Below, piece after piece: positions 1 through 6,291 of a DNA stretch of 14,252 nt. The position numbers and the translations under genes are program-made. The stretch is from an uncultured Bacilli bacterium (GTDB taxonomy: Bacteria > Bacillota_I > Bacilli_A > RF39 > UBA660): assembly GCA_934177545.1 (NCBI GenBank), contig CAKPPI010000022.1, positions 1 to 14,252 of the forward strand, read 5' to 3'. Position 1 is the stretch's first letter. Each line of letters starts with the position of its first letter. A model generated the notes under the pieces. The model was not told where the DNA came from and made no database searches. It was given only the letters and a program-made list of their open reading frames with translations.

Positions 1-1
1 G

Positions 2-1456
2 TATACAGAGTCTAGTAATACAATCAGTATGAATAAAGCCTTGCCAACTACTGATGCAACAGGAAAGAAAAGATTAACTGATGGAGAATACTTTGATTTT
101 ACCTTAGAAGGTACAATTCAAGGAACAGAAAACATCAACTGGGAAATAGCAGCAGAAGATGTAACAACAGGTACTAAAAAGATTGGGGGTAAATATATAA
201 AGTTATATTTAACTAGTCTAGATGATGCTGGTTCTGAAACAGAAGTGATGGCACCAGCAGTATATAGTGCAGATACAGAATCTAATGATTATACTGGAAG
301 ACCAGCTAATATGATGAGTCTAGCCAAAGGATCAACATCTACAAGTTTCTCTACAAAATATCGTCTTAGAATGTATGTAGATGAGTCATATAATCCACAA
401 GGTGATGGAGGAGACTTATCATTTAGTGTAAAGATAAATGCTTATGGTAAAACAGGAGATAAGATATCAACTGGTCCTTTAGCCACTAAACTAATAATGA
501 ATAAAGCAAATACTGAAGAATTAGATTATAACAGTGCAACAGAAGAACAAAAGAAAGAGATGTGGACATTCACGCATGATGCTACAGAGCAAACAACAGC
601 TCTAACAGATTATCGCTATATAGGAGCAAATCCCAATAATTATGTAAAATTTAATGATGAGTTATGGCGAATAATAGGAGTCTTTGATACCGATGATGGA
701 ACAGGAAAAGTAGATAAAAGACTAAAGATTATAAGAAATGAATCAATAGGAAACTATTCTTGGGATAATAAAGATACTACAACAGGAGCAGAAAATAATA
801 ATGGAAAAAATGAATGGACAGATGCAAGACTAAATTATTTATTAAACCCAGGACATGAAAGTGAAACAGCAGGAGGAAGCTTATATTGGAATAGAGGAGC
901 AGGAAACTGTCATAAAGGAGACATGAATGTAACAGCAACATGTGATTTTACAACAACAGGATTAAAGGATGAAGCAAAAGCAATGATAGGAGATGCAAAG
1001 TGGTATTTAGGAGGAACTGCAGATTATGATAGTTCATCAAATGGACTAGCATCACACTGGTATAAATATGAAAGGGGAACAAATGTATATAGTGGAAGAA
1101 GCACAAACTGGACTGGAAAAGTGGGATTAATGTATCCAAGTGATTATGGCTATGCCACAAGTGGAGGAACAACAACTAATAGAGCCAGTTGTTTAGCAAA
1201 AGAACTATATAATTGGGATACAGTAAGTGATTGTGTGGATAATGATTGGATGTATAAATTAGCTGATCCTATGCAATGGACAATAACACCACGCCAGGAT
1301 AGTACTGACAGTGCCTTCGTTGTTTTTACTTCTGGATATTTCCCTGGCTATGAAGTCACCCATCCTTATTCCGTGAATCCTGCCGTTTATTTAAACTCGG
1401 CAATTAAGGTGACATCTGGAACAGGAGAACAAAATAATCCGTATATTTTGGAATAA
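2..1456 (+). CDS. Surface-type protein with C-terminal C-type-lectin-like domain, 5'-truncated
   Basis: The reading frame is open from base 2, so the start and any signal peptide lie outside the window; the ATG at 29 has no ribosome binding site and is probably internal. About 484 codons are visible. The N-terminal half is Thr/Ser/Asp-rich and beta-like, with no membrane segment. From about base 600 comes a block containing YIGANPNNYVKF and LWRIIGVFD, then Trp/Tyr/Gly-rich sequence with paired cysteines (CHKGD, TCDF, SCLAKEL, DCVDN). The end has the order W-TITPR, a variable stretch, then NPAVYLNS and SGTGEQNNPY. This order resembles DUF6273-like/C-type-lectin proteins, whose usual terminal motif is VRPALWL. 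Codon use (GGA, ACA, GCA, AGA) is unlike ffh and the other downstream genes (GGT, ACT, GCT), which suggests a separate history. Likely extracellular, binding an unknown ligand. The domain reading is by eye and moderately sure. Confidence 0.75.
   Translation, partial: YTESSNTISMNKALPTTDATGKKRLTDGEYFDFTLEGTIQGTENINWEIAAEDVTTGTKKIGGKYIKLYLTSLDDAGSETEVMAPAVYSADTESNDYTGRPANMMSLAKGSTSTSFSTKYRLRMYVDESYNPQGDGGDLSFSVKINAYGKTGDKISTGPLATKLIMNKANTEELDYNSATEEQKKEMWTFTHDATEQTTALTDYRYIGANPNNYVKFNDELWRIIGVFDTDDGTGKVDKRLKIIRNESIGNYSWDNKDTTTGAENNNGKNEWTDARLNYLLNPGHESETAGGSLYWNRGAGNCHKGDMNVTATCDFTTTGLKDEAKAMIGDAKWYLGGTADYDSSSNGLASHWYKYERGTNVYSGRSTNWTGKVGLMYPSDYGYATSGGTTTNRASCLAKELYNWDTVSDCVDNDWMYKLADPMQWTITPRQDSTDSAFVVFTSGYFPGYEVTHPYSVNPAVYLNSAIKVTSGTGEQNNPYILE
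1277..1430 (+). other. Candidate diversity-generating-retroelement variable region
   Basis: From the CGC codon at 1292 to the TAT codon at 1388, 29 of 33 codons end in T or C, including GCC, TTC, GGC, GTC, ACC and TCC. The rest of this gene strongly prefers A-ending codons. Known DGRs rewrite adenines in AAY codons of a template, leaving NNY codons in the variable region at the 3' end of a C-type-lectin-like gene, and this segment has that position and pattern. It is bounded by W-TITPR before and NPAVYLNS after. No template repeat or reverse transcriptase lies in the 12.8 kb downstream, so the call depends on sequence to the left or elsewhere in the genome. Confidence 0.4.
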
Positions 1457-1576
1457 AATATGGAGATAGTAGATCTGACTATGATGGTCGACTTCCATCG
1501 GGGCAGAGATTAGAGCCTGTGGAAAAGTAGTATGAATGAAGAAAAAATAATAAAATAAAAGAAGAGACAGAAGAAG

Positions 1577-1612
1577 TTCCAAGAGCAGAATAATCGGCTC
1601 TTGGAACCGATT
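1577..1612 (+). other. Two mutually exclusive hairpins
   Basis: A perfect 10-bp inverted repeat (TTCCAAGAGC at 1577-1586 with GCTCTTGGAA at 1597-1606, 10-base loop) overlaps a second perfect 6-bp one (AATCGG at 1592-1597 with CCGATT at 1607-1612). The two share bases, so only one can form at a time. There is no T-tract, so neither is a simple terminator. It lies 120 bases after the stop of the surface-protein gene. Function unknown: it could be a switch or part of a structured RNA. Hairpins also follow the homing site of some DGR targets. Confidence 0.5.
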
Positions 1613-1770
1613 AAATAGGTGTAATCTTATAACTAGACAGTTTTCTTAATAGGCTTATAGTGATTGCTTCTTGTAATGATAAAAGTAAGACCCGCGTTTG
1701 ACTTTTTTGGACAATGTAACAGTCAGTGCCATTACATAATAAAAAACTAAGTTTTATAGCACAGCAACGC

Positions 1771-1795
1771 ACTCCATAGTAATATGGAGTTTTTT
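1771..1795 (+). terminator. Rho-independent terminator
   Basis: Perfect 8-bp stem, ACTCCATA (1771-1778) and TATGGAGT (1783-1790), with a GTAA loop, followed by five more Ts. It closes the transcript of the region upstream of ffh. Confidence 0.75.
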
Positions 1796-1900
1796 GAATG
1801 ATTAAATTATGATTTTGTTAAGCATCGTTTAAAATAAATCTAAAATCAATTTTTACGTATATAAATGTTAATATAGAAAGTCATAAATATGTTAAAGTTA

Positions 1901-1935
1901 AAAAGTCATAGTTTTACACTATTTATGTCTTTTTT
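1901..1935 (+). terminator. Possible weak AT-rich terminator or regulatory inverted repeat
   Basis: AAAAGTCATA (1901-1910) pairs with TATGTCTTTT (1924-1933) with one T-T mismatch and a 13-base loop, and runs into a T-tract. A direct copy of AAAGTCATA lies at 1877-1885. The stem has few G-C pairs, so termination would be weak. It may instead be a site acting on ffh transcription. Confidence 0.25.
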
Positions 1936-1949
1936 AGTGGTAAAATGAA

Positions 1950-1979
1950 TAGACAAAGTAAGCCAAAGTTAGATATAAT
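1950..1979 (+). promoter_or_regulatory. Putative sigma-A promoter of ffh
   Basis: TAGACA (1950-1955), an 18-base spacer and a perfect TATAAT (1974-1979). The start of transcription would fall near 1986, so the leader would contain little more than the ribosome binding site. Confidence 0.5.
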
Positions 1980-2003
1980 AGATAAGGAAGTGGAGATGAA
2001 AAT

Positions 2004-3311
2004 ATGTTTGAAAGTCTAGGAGATCGTTTACAAGAAGTTCTCCATAAAGCGAAAGGTTATGGAAAGATAACTGAAGAAAATATTGATGAGATGATGAGAG
2101 AAATCAGACTTTCTTTATTGGAAGCTGATGTTAACTATAAGGTTGTGAAAGAGTTTACTACTAGAGTAAAGGAAAAGGCTTTAGGAGAAGAAGTTAAAAG
2201 GAGTATTAAACCGGGTGACTTATTTGTTAAAATAGTAAAAGATGAATTAACTGAATTATTAGGAGGAGAAGCAGCTCCTTTAAATATGGAAGGTAATCCT
2301 GCTACTTTGATGTTGGTTGGTCTTCAAGGTTCTGGTAAGACTACTACTATTGGTAAGCTTGCTAATTATTTAAGAAAAAAATATAAGAAGAAACCGTTAC
2401 TAGTAGCGGGTGATATTTATAGACCAGCAGCCATTGATCAGTTAAAACAGTTAGGTAAACAGTTAAATATTGAAGTATATGAAGAAGGTATAACTAATCC
2501 TGTTTCTTTATGTCAAAGAGCTTATAATTATGCTAAAGAAAATGGTTTTGATTATGTCTTAATTGATACTGCTGGCCGTTTACAAATTGATGAACAGTTA
2601 ATGGAAGAATTAAAGGAAGTAGAAGAGGCTATTAAACCGCAAGAGACTTTATTAGTACTTGACTCTATGATGGGACAAGATGCTATTCATGTAATTAATG
2701 GTTTTAATGAAAAGTTAAACTTAACTGGTGTTATCTTAACTAAGTTAGATGGTGATACTAGAGGAGGAGTAGCCCTTTCTGTTCGTCATTTAACTAATCT
2801 TCCTATTAAGTTTATTGGTACTAGTGAGAAGTTAGATGGTCTATCTAGTTTTGATCCAGAAAGAATGGCTGGTAGAATCCTTGATATGGGAGATATTATC
2901 TCTTTAGTTGAACAAGCAGAAGAAGCAATTGATGAGAAAGCAGCTACTAAGGCAGCTAAAAGATTACAACAAGGTAAGTTTGATTTAGAGGACTTTTTAA
3001 CTTCTATGAAACAAATAAAGAAGTTAGGACCACTTGAGAATTTAATCAAGTTAATACCAGGTGCTAAAAAGATGGGACTTTCTAATATCCAAATACCTGA
3101 AAAACAACTTGCTCATGTAGAAGCAATTATTCTTTCTATGACTAAAGAAGAAAGACGTGATCCTAGAATTATTAAAGCTAGTAGAAAGACAAGAATAGCT
3201 AAAGGTAGTGGAAGATCTGTTCAAGAAGTAAATCAATTACTTATTCAATTTGAACAAATGAAAAAGATGATGAAAGGCTTTAAGAAAGATAATATGCAAT
3301 TACCTTTCTAA
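2004..3311 (+). CDS. ffh: Signal recognition particle GTPase Ffh (SRP54)
   Basis: Cytosolic SRP protein that binds signal peptides of nascent membrane and secreted proteins together with SRP RNA and delivers ribosomes to FtsY. The 435-residue length is typical. An N-terminal helical domain (1-95) precedes the NG GTPase domain: P-loop GLQGSGKTT (106-114), DIYRPAA (137-143), DTAGR (188-192), TKLD (246-249) and GTSEKLDGL (272-280). The M domain (about 300-435) carries the RNA-binding segment with RRDPRII and SRKTRIAKGSGR (384-404) and Met-rich ends. The start is supported by GGAAGTGGAG upstream. The usual neighbours ylxM and rpsP are absent; instead it meets a convergent gene, and the two stop codons overlap. 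Identification is very secure. Confidence 0.98.
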   Translation: MFESLGDRLQEVLHKAKGYGKITEENIDEMMREIRLSLLEADVNYKVVKEFTTRVKEKALGEEVKRSIKPGDLFVKIVKDELTELLGGEAAPLNMEGNPATLMLVGLQGSGKTTTIGKLANYLRKKYKKKPLLVAGDIYRPAAIDQLKQLGKQLNIEVYEEGITNPVSLCQRAYNYAKENGFDYVLIDTAGRLQIDEQLMEELKEVEEAIKPQETLLVLDSMMGQDAIHVINGFNEKLNLTGVILTKLDGDTRGGVALSVRHLTNLPIKFIGTSEKLDGLSSFDPERMAGRILDMGDIISLVEQAEEAIDEKAATKAAKRLQQGKFDLEDFLTSMKQIKKLGPLENLIKLIPGAKKMGLSNIQIPEKQLAHVEAIILSMTKEERRDPRIIKASRKTRIAKGSGRSVQEVNQLLIQFEQMKKMMKGFKKDNMQLPF

Positions 3312-4060
3312 AGTTTAGGTATACTAATCCTTTTATCATCTTTATGATAAATATAGTCAAGATCAATTAATTTGATCTTTTTCTTTTGATAACTTTTACT
3401 TTGAGGAATATCAATTATTTTATGATTACCATCTATATCTTTAAATTCCTGATAATTCATCTCATATAAAGCAAAATTAGATTCAAAATTATTATCACCA
3501 ATTACTAGACTAGCTCTTTCTAAGTCTTTCTTTATATCAGTGATATCATCTTTAGTTAGTTTAATAGCTTCTCCTTTAGGACTTATCTCAATATATAAAT
3601 TATTCTTTTCTAATGGAAACTTTTTTTGAACAATTAAATCATTAAAACGATAGAAAGTAGGAAAGTCAAAAGTAGCTTTTTTATCACCGATTTTTAATAC
3701 TTTATCTGCAAAAAAGAAAGTAAAATTAGATGAACCTGATCCTTTATATTCTAAACTAGTAAAGTCAAATTTACTATCTAGTTTTTCAAAATAAGGATAT
3801 AGATTATTTTTCATTATTTTATAGATTATCTTAGATTTAAAATATAGTTGTAGGGGAGCATTCTTTTCTTTCATCTTTTTATTTAATAAATATAATAAAG
3901 GATAATTATCAATTAGATATTTTTCTACTTCTATATATTTTCTTGCTAAATAGTTAATAACTTTTGCATATTCATCTTCAGATAGATTAAAGTCATCAAT
4001 ATTTTCTAACATATTAAAGATAGTTTCTAAATCTTCTATTTGTTTAATTTTTTCTAACAT
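3308..4060 (-). CDS. Uncharacterised protein with possible kinase-like fold
   Basis: 250 residues, no signal peptide or membrane segment, so cytosolic. An ATG at 4099 exists, but the ATG at 4060 has AGAGGGG five bases upstream and is preferred. The N-terminal 100 residues are helical and Lys/Glu/Leu-rich. Residues 107-125 (GSGSSNF to VLKIG) resemble the glycine-rich loop and beta-3 lysine of protein kinases or aminoglycoside phosphotransferases, and LIDLD (231-235) sits where such folds have their metal-binding Asp. No HxD-type catalytic loop is evident, so it may be a degenerate kinase or unrelated. Its TAG stop overlaps the TAA of ffh on the other strand. It appears to be monocistronic. Confidence 0.7.
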   Translation of the reverse strand: MLEKIKQIEDLETIFNMLENIDDFNLSEDEYAKVINYLARKYIEVEKYLIDNYPLLYLLNKKMKEKNAPLQLYFKSKIIYKIMKNNLYPYFEKLDSKFDFTSLEYKGSGSSNFTFFFADKVLKIGDKKATFDFPTFYRFNDLIVQKKFPLEKNNLYIEISPKGEAIKLTKDDITDIKKDLERASLVIGDNNFESNFALYEMNYQEFKDIDGNHKIIDIPQSKSYQKKKIKLIDLDYIYHKDDKRISIPKL

Positions 4061-4087
4061 AGTTACCCCTCTTTTTAATTGGTACAT

Positions 4088-4116
4088 ATTATACCACATT
4101 TCTTAGGCAAAATAAA
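4088..4116 (-). promoter_or_regulatory. Promoter of the kinase-like gene
   Basis: On the minus strand an extended -10, TGGTATAAT, with TATAAT at 4093-4088, lies 17 bases after a weak -35 (TTTATT). The predicted start near 4081 leaves a short leader holding the AGAGGGG site. GGTA and TACC form a small inverted repeat across the -10. Confidence 0.5.
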
Positions 4117-4137
4117 GATGCTTTAATGGTGTAATGT

Positions 4138-4146
4138 CATACTCTA
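4138..4146 (+). promoter_or_regulatory. Candidate mother-cell sigma -10 element before the CotD-like gene
   Basis: CATACTCTA fits CATANNNTA, the -10 consensus of sigma-K-type sporulation promoters. It lies five bases before the ribosome binding site. No good -35 partner is visible. A sigma-A-like alternative, TTTAAT-17-TATATT (4122-4150), overlaps it. Confidence 0.3.
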
Positions 4147-4165
4147 TATTAGAGGAGGAAATATA

Positions 4166-4507
4166 ATGTTATATAATAATCAAGATTTTGATATGAATCA
4201 ATCTGCTAGTATTGTAGGGGATGGAAATATAATTGATCAAGATATGGATATTGATGTTAATATTAATGGTATGGGAATGAATCAGGGTGGTTATATGCAA
4301 GGAATTACCCAGAGTCCTATTATCGAACCTATGCAAGAAAGACAAGTTAATAGAACTATAATTCATCAAGTTCCCCATGTTTGTCCTATTAGAACAAGGA
4401 TAATTAATCATCACATTTATAAACATACTTATTGTCCAGAATATTCTTGTTGTGAAGAGAATGTAGTAAGTAATATTAATCAAGGCTCTTGTTGTAATTT
4501 TCACTAA
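4166..4507 (+). CDS. CotD-like spore coat protein
   Basis: 113 residues, preceded by a strong GAGGAGG site seven bases from the ATG. The first half is Met/Asn/Gly/Asp-rich and low-complexity. The second half has a conserved-looking core: PIIEPMQERQVNRT (51-64), HQVPHVCPI, then INHHIYKHTYCPEYSCCEEN and a C-terminal GSCCNF. The His-rich and double-Cys pattern resembles CotD-family spore coat proteins, which are deposited in the inner coat and cross-linked. The assignment rests on this motif style, not on a profile search. It forms its own unit, with a terminator directly after the stop. Confidence 0.65.
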   Translation: MLYNNQDFDMNQSASIVGDGNIIDQDMDIDVNINGMGMNQGGYMQGITQSPIIEPMQERQVNRTIIHQVPHVCPIRTRIINHHIYKHTYCPEYSCCEENVVSNINQGSCCNFH

Positions 4508-4529
4508 GATGAGGTTGTCTCATCTTTTT
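4506..4529 (+). terminator. Rho-independent terminator of the CotD-like gene
   Basis: AAGATGAG (4506-4513) and CTCATCTT (4519-4526) form a perfect 8-bp stem with a GTTGT loop, followed by Ts. The 5' arm overlaps the stop codon. Confidence 0.8.
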
Positions 4530-4531
4530 CT

Positions 4532-4559
4532 TTGGGATATAGTTAATATGTGCTATTAT
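4532..4559 (+). promoter_or_regulatory. Promoter of the ASCH operon
   Basis: TTGGGA (4532-4537), a 16-base spacer and TATTAT (4554-4559), extended by TG one base upstream. Transcription would start near 4566, at the ribosome binding site itself. Confidence 0.5.
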
Positions 4560-4578
4560 GTAGATAGAGGTGGTAATT

Positions 4579-4959
4579 ATTAAAGTATTAACAATAAAAG
4601 AGCCATGGGCTTCTTTAATTATCAATGGCTATAAGATGTATGAATTTAGAAGTTGGAAGACTAAATATCGTGGTAAGATTTTAATTCATGCTGGGATGAC
4701 TTTGGAAAAAGATATGGCTGAAAGATTTAGCTCTTATAATCTTAATTATTATAAAGGAGAAATTATTGGAGAAGCAACATTAGTAGATTGTATTTTAGTA
4801 GATGAAGAGTTTAACAAAAAATTACGTGATATTAATCCTCTTGTTTATGGAAAAAGTAATCATGTTGAGACTTATGCTTGGAAACTAGAAAATATATGTA
4901 AGTATGACCAACCTATAAAAGTTAAGGGAAAACTTGGTCTTTGGAATTATGAAAAGTAG
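4579..4959 (+). CDS. ASCH-domain (PUA-like) protein, probable ATT start
   Basis: 126 residues from ATT at 4579. ASCH domains are PUA-related beta-barrels proposed to bind RNA or modified nucleotides. The signature opening KVLTIKEPWASLI (2-14), followed by YKMYEFRSW and YRGKILIHA, is typical of short stand-alone ASCH proteins, which normally begin MKVLTI. The only canonical start in frame is GTG at 4570, but the ribosome binding site AGAGGTGG (4566-4573) overlaps it, while ATT at 4579 lies five bases after that site, the spacing seen at neighbouring genes. ATT initiation is thus likely, unless the base is a sequencing error for ATG. It ends WKLENICKY to GLWNYEK, as expected for the fold. First gene of a three-gene operon. 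Confidence 0.85.
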   Translation: MKVLTIKEPWASLIINGYKMYEFRSWKTKYRGKILIHAGMTLEKDMAERFSSYNLNYYKGEIIGEATLVDCILVDEEFNKKLRDINPLVYGKSNHVETYAWKLENICKYDQPIKVKGKLGLWNYEK

Positions 4960-4968
4960 GTGACTAGT

Positions 4969-5484
4969 ATGGATTTAGAATCATTTTATAACTCTATATT
5001 AAATATAGGTAATAAAGATAAATATAATGATATAGTGAAAATAGTGAAAGAAGAAAAAGCTAGGCTGTTAGAAAATACTGATTCACTAGATGGTTTTTGT
5101 AAGTATTTAGCTAATCAAATAGAATATGAAATTAAGACTAATCTTAGTGGTGTTTGGGTAAATAGTATTGATTTAAATGAATTAGACCAAGTTGATCATG
5201 TAGTATTACTTGCTGAATATCATAATAATGATGATATGAAAAGATTACTTATAGATCCGACTTTTTCACAATTTACTAAGTCTAGTGACAAAAAATTAGT
5301 GGGTTTAGCAAGTTGGCCTAGTGAGAATTTAGATGAAAGTTTTAGAGATAAACTTTTAACAGATGGAGTAGTAGAGGTAGATGATACTAGTTTCAATAGA
5401 TATTTAGATTCTTTTGGTAATCACTACCAAGATATTAATCTAGATAGATATTTAAGAGATAGAAAGGCTGATAAGATAAAGTGA
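4969..5484 (+). CDS. Uncharacterised protein with possible Cys-His-Asp triad
   Basis: 171 residues. The ATG at 4969 is chosen because AGGTGA (4958-4963), overlapping the stop of the ASCH gene, lies five bases upstream; a GTG at 4960 is also in frame. Residues C44 (GFCKYLANQ), H77 (VDHVVLLAEY) and D96 (LLIDPTFSQF) occur in the order and spacing of transglutaminase-like or papain-fold proteins, where the Asp typically lies in a DPT/DPxxxQ context. There is no signal peptide, so the protein is intracellular. Its stop overlaps the GTG of the next gene (GTGA), suggesting translational coupling. The triad is inference by eye; substrate unknown. Confidence 0.75.
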   Translation: MDLESFYNSILNIGNKDKYNDIVKIVKEEKARLLENTDSLDGFCKYLANQIEYEIKTNLSGVWVNSIDLNELDQVDHVVLLAEYHNNDDMKRLLIDPTFSQFTKSSDKKLVGLASWPSENLDESFRDKLLTDGVVEVDDTSFNRYLDSFGNHYQDINLDRYLRDRKADKIK

Positions 5485-6032
5485 AAGAAGCATACCAAAA
5501 AATTAAAACACCAAATGAGTTATTAATGTTTATGGATAAGATTAATTATGGCTATTTATCTAAGAGTAGTAAAGTATATTTAAATAATGAAGGTAATTGG
5601 TATTTAGAGTATATATTAGAAAGTACTGATGATATTTTAACTACTGTGACAGGTAATTGTTTTGATCAAACAGAGCTAGAAAGAGACTGGTTTACTAAGA
5701 ATAATTATTATGTGGAAACATATTTTGAAATGGTTAATCTAAATTATAAAAATGCTTATCCAACACATTCATTTTTAATATATAAAAATAATGGTAACTG
5801 ATATTTATTTGAACATGCTGATTATGAAAATAAAGGTATATATGAATTTACTAGTAAAGAAGAGTTATTAATATTTCAAATGAATAATTATATTTCTTAC
5901 TTAAAAACTTTTAATATCAGTGATTTGGAATTATCTGAAGTTATACTTAGAAAGTTTGAAAGACCAAAAGATCATATAGATGCTAGAGAATATTTAGATT
6001 ATGTTGTTAATAGTGAGATAGTGAATATATAA
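5481..6032 (+). pseudogene. Second Cys/His transglutaminase-like protein, interrupted by in-frame TGA
   Basis: The gene starts at GTG 5481, overlapping the previous stop by four bases. The frame runs 106 codons to TGA at 5799, then continues open for 76 more codons to TAA at 6030. The sequence crosses the stop smoothly: KNNGN, TGA, YLFEHADYE. An almost identical GNWYL occurs earlier (38-42), so the lost residue is probably Trp (TGG to TGA). Candidate active-site residues are C60 (GNCFDQTELERDWF), H96 (THSFLIY) and, after the TGA, H112 (FEHADY). The truncated product would retain only part of the fold. Both halves keep the local codon style, so the lesion is recent, a sequencing error, or read through. 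A shared hairpin follows. Confidence 0.7.
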
Positions 6033-6034
6033 AC

Positions 6035-6062
6035 AAAAAAAGTCTTGAAACTCAAGACTTTT
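6035..6062. terminator. Bidirectional terminator between the ASCH operon and the tRNA operon
   Basis: AAAAGTCTTGA (6038-6048) and TCAAGACTTTT (6052-6062) pair perfectly over 11 bp around a 3-base loop. On the minus strand it ends in seven Ts and lies 11 bases after the tRNA-Pro CCA, making it the tRNA terminator. On the plus strand it has only four Ts and would be weaker. Confidence 0.8.
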
Positions 6063-6073
6063 AAAATTCTAAC

Positions 6074-6150
6074 TGGTCGGGAAGACAGGATTTGAACCTG
6101 CAACAGCTTGGTCCCAAACCAAGTGCTCTACCAAGTTGAACTACTTCCCG
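6074..6150 (-). tRNA. tRNA-Pro (anticodon TGG)
   Basis: The minus strand gives a 7-bp acceptor stem (CGGGAAG/CTTCCCG), discriminator A and an encoded CCA. The D arm starts TAGTTCAACTTGG. The anticodon stem is CTTGG/CCAAG with loop TTTGGGA (anticodon TGG, reading CCA), and the T arm has GGTTCAAATCC. The length is 77 bases with CCA. It lies three bases downstream of tRNA-Arg and is co-transcribed with it. Confidence 0.95.
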
Positions 6151-6153
6151 AAC

Positions 6154-6230
<77 letters not shown>

Positions 6231-6255
6231 ATGCTTTCCCTTGAAAGACAAGTCT

Positions 6256-6284
6256 ATCTTAGCACATTAATAAACTCCAGTCAA
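6256..6284 (-). promoter_or_regulatory. Promoter of the tRNA-Arg/tRNA-Pro operon
   Basis: On the minus strand TTGACT (6284-6279), exactly 17 bases, then TAAGAT (6261-6256). Near-consensus sigma-A promoter, 25 bases before the tRNA-Arg 5' end and just past the stop of uvsE. Confidence 0.85.
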
Positions 6285-6291
6285 GCATTTT

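Larger units (their letters stand above)
1571..1795 (+). ncRNA. Candidate structured non-coding RNA ending at a terminator
   Basis: This non-coding stretch of the 547-base gap before ffh has GC-richer islands (GACCCGCG near 1689, CAGTCAGTGCC near 1720, GCACAGCAACGC near 1759) in AT-rich surroundings. It contains several helices: TGTAATG (1672-1678) with CATTACA (1730-1736), an alternative ATGTAA (1714-1719) with TTACAT (1732-1737), and AAAAGT (1681-1686) with ACTTTT (1701-1706). It ends at a strong terminator. No open frame of note and no convincing promoter was seen. The hallmark motifs of SRP RNA, tmRNA and RNase P RNA are absent. The family and the 5' end are unknown. Confidence 0.3.

Noticed and set aside
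948..1175. Minus-strand open frames inside plus-strand genes (also 1391-1582, 2786-3049, 3051-3236, 4169-4504, 10016-10213, 11118-11411)
   Set aside because: They are antisense to well-supported genes, have low-complexity Leu/Ile/Ser translations and lack ribosome binding sites.
1457..2003. SRP RNA, tmRNA or RNase P RNA upstream of ffh
   Set aside because: None of their hallmark motifs (such as the SRP GGAA/AGCAG loops or a tRNA-like T arm) is present in this gap.
4570..4578. GTG 4570 as the ASCH start codon
   Set aside because: It lies within the only ribosome binding site and adds three residues absent from the usual family start; ATT 4579 fits better.
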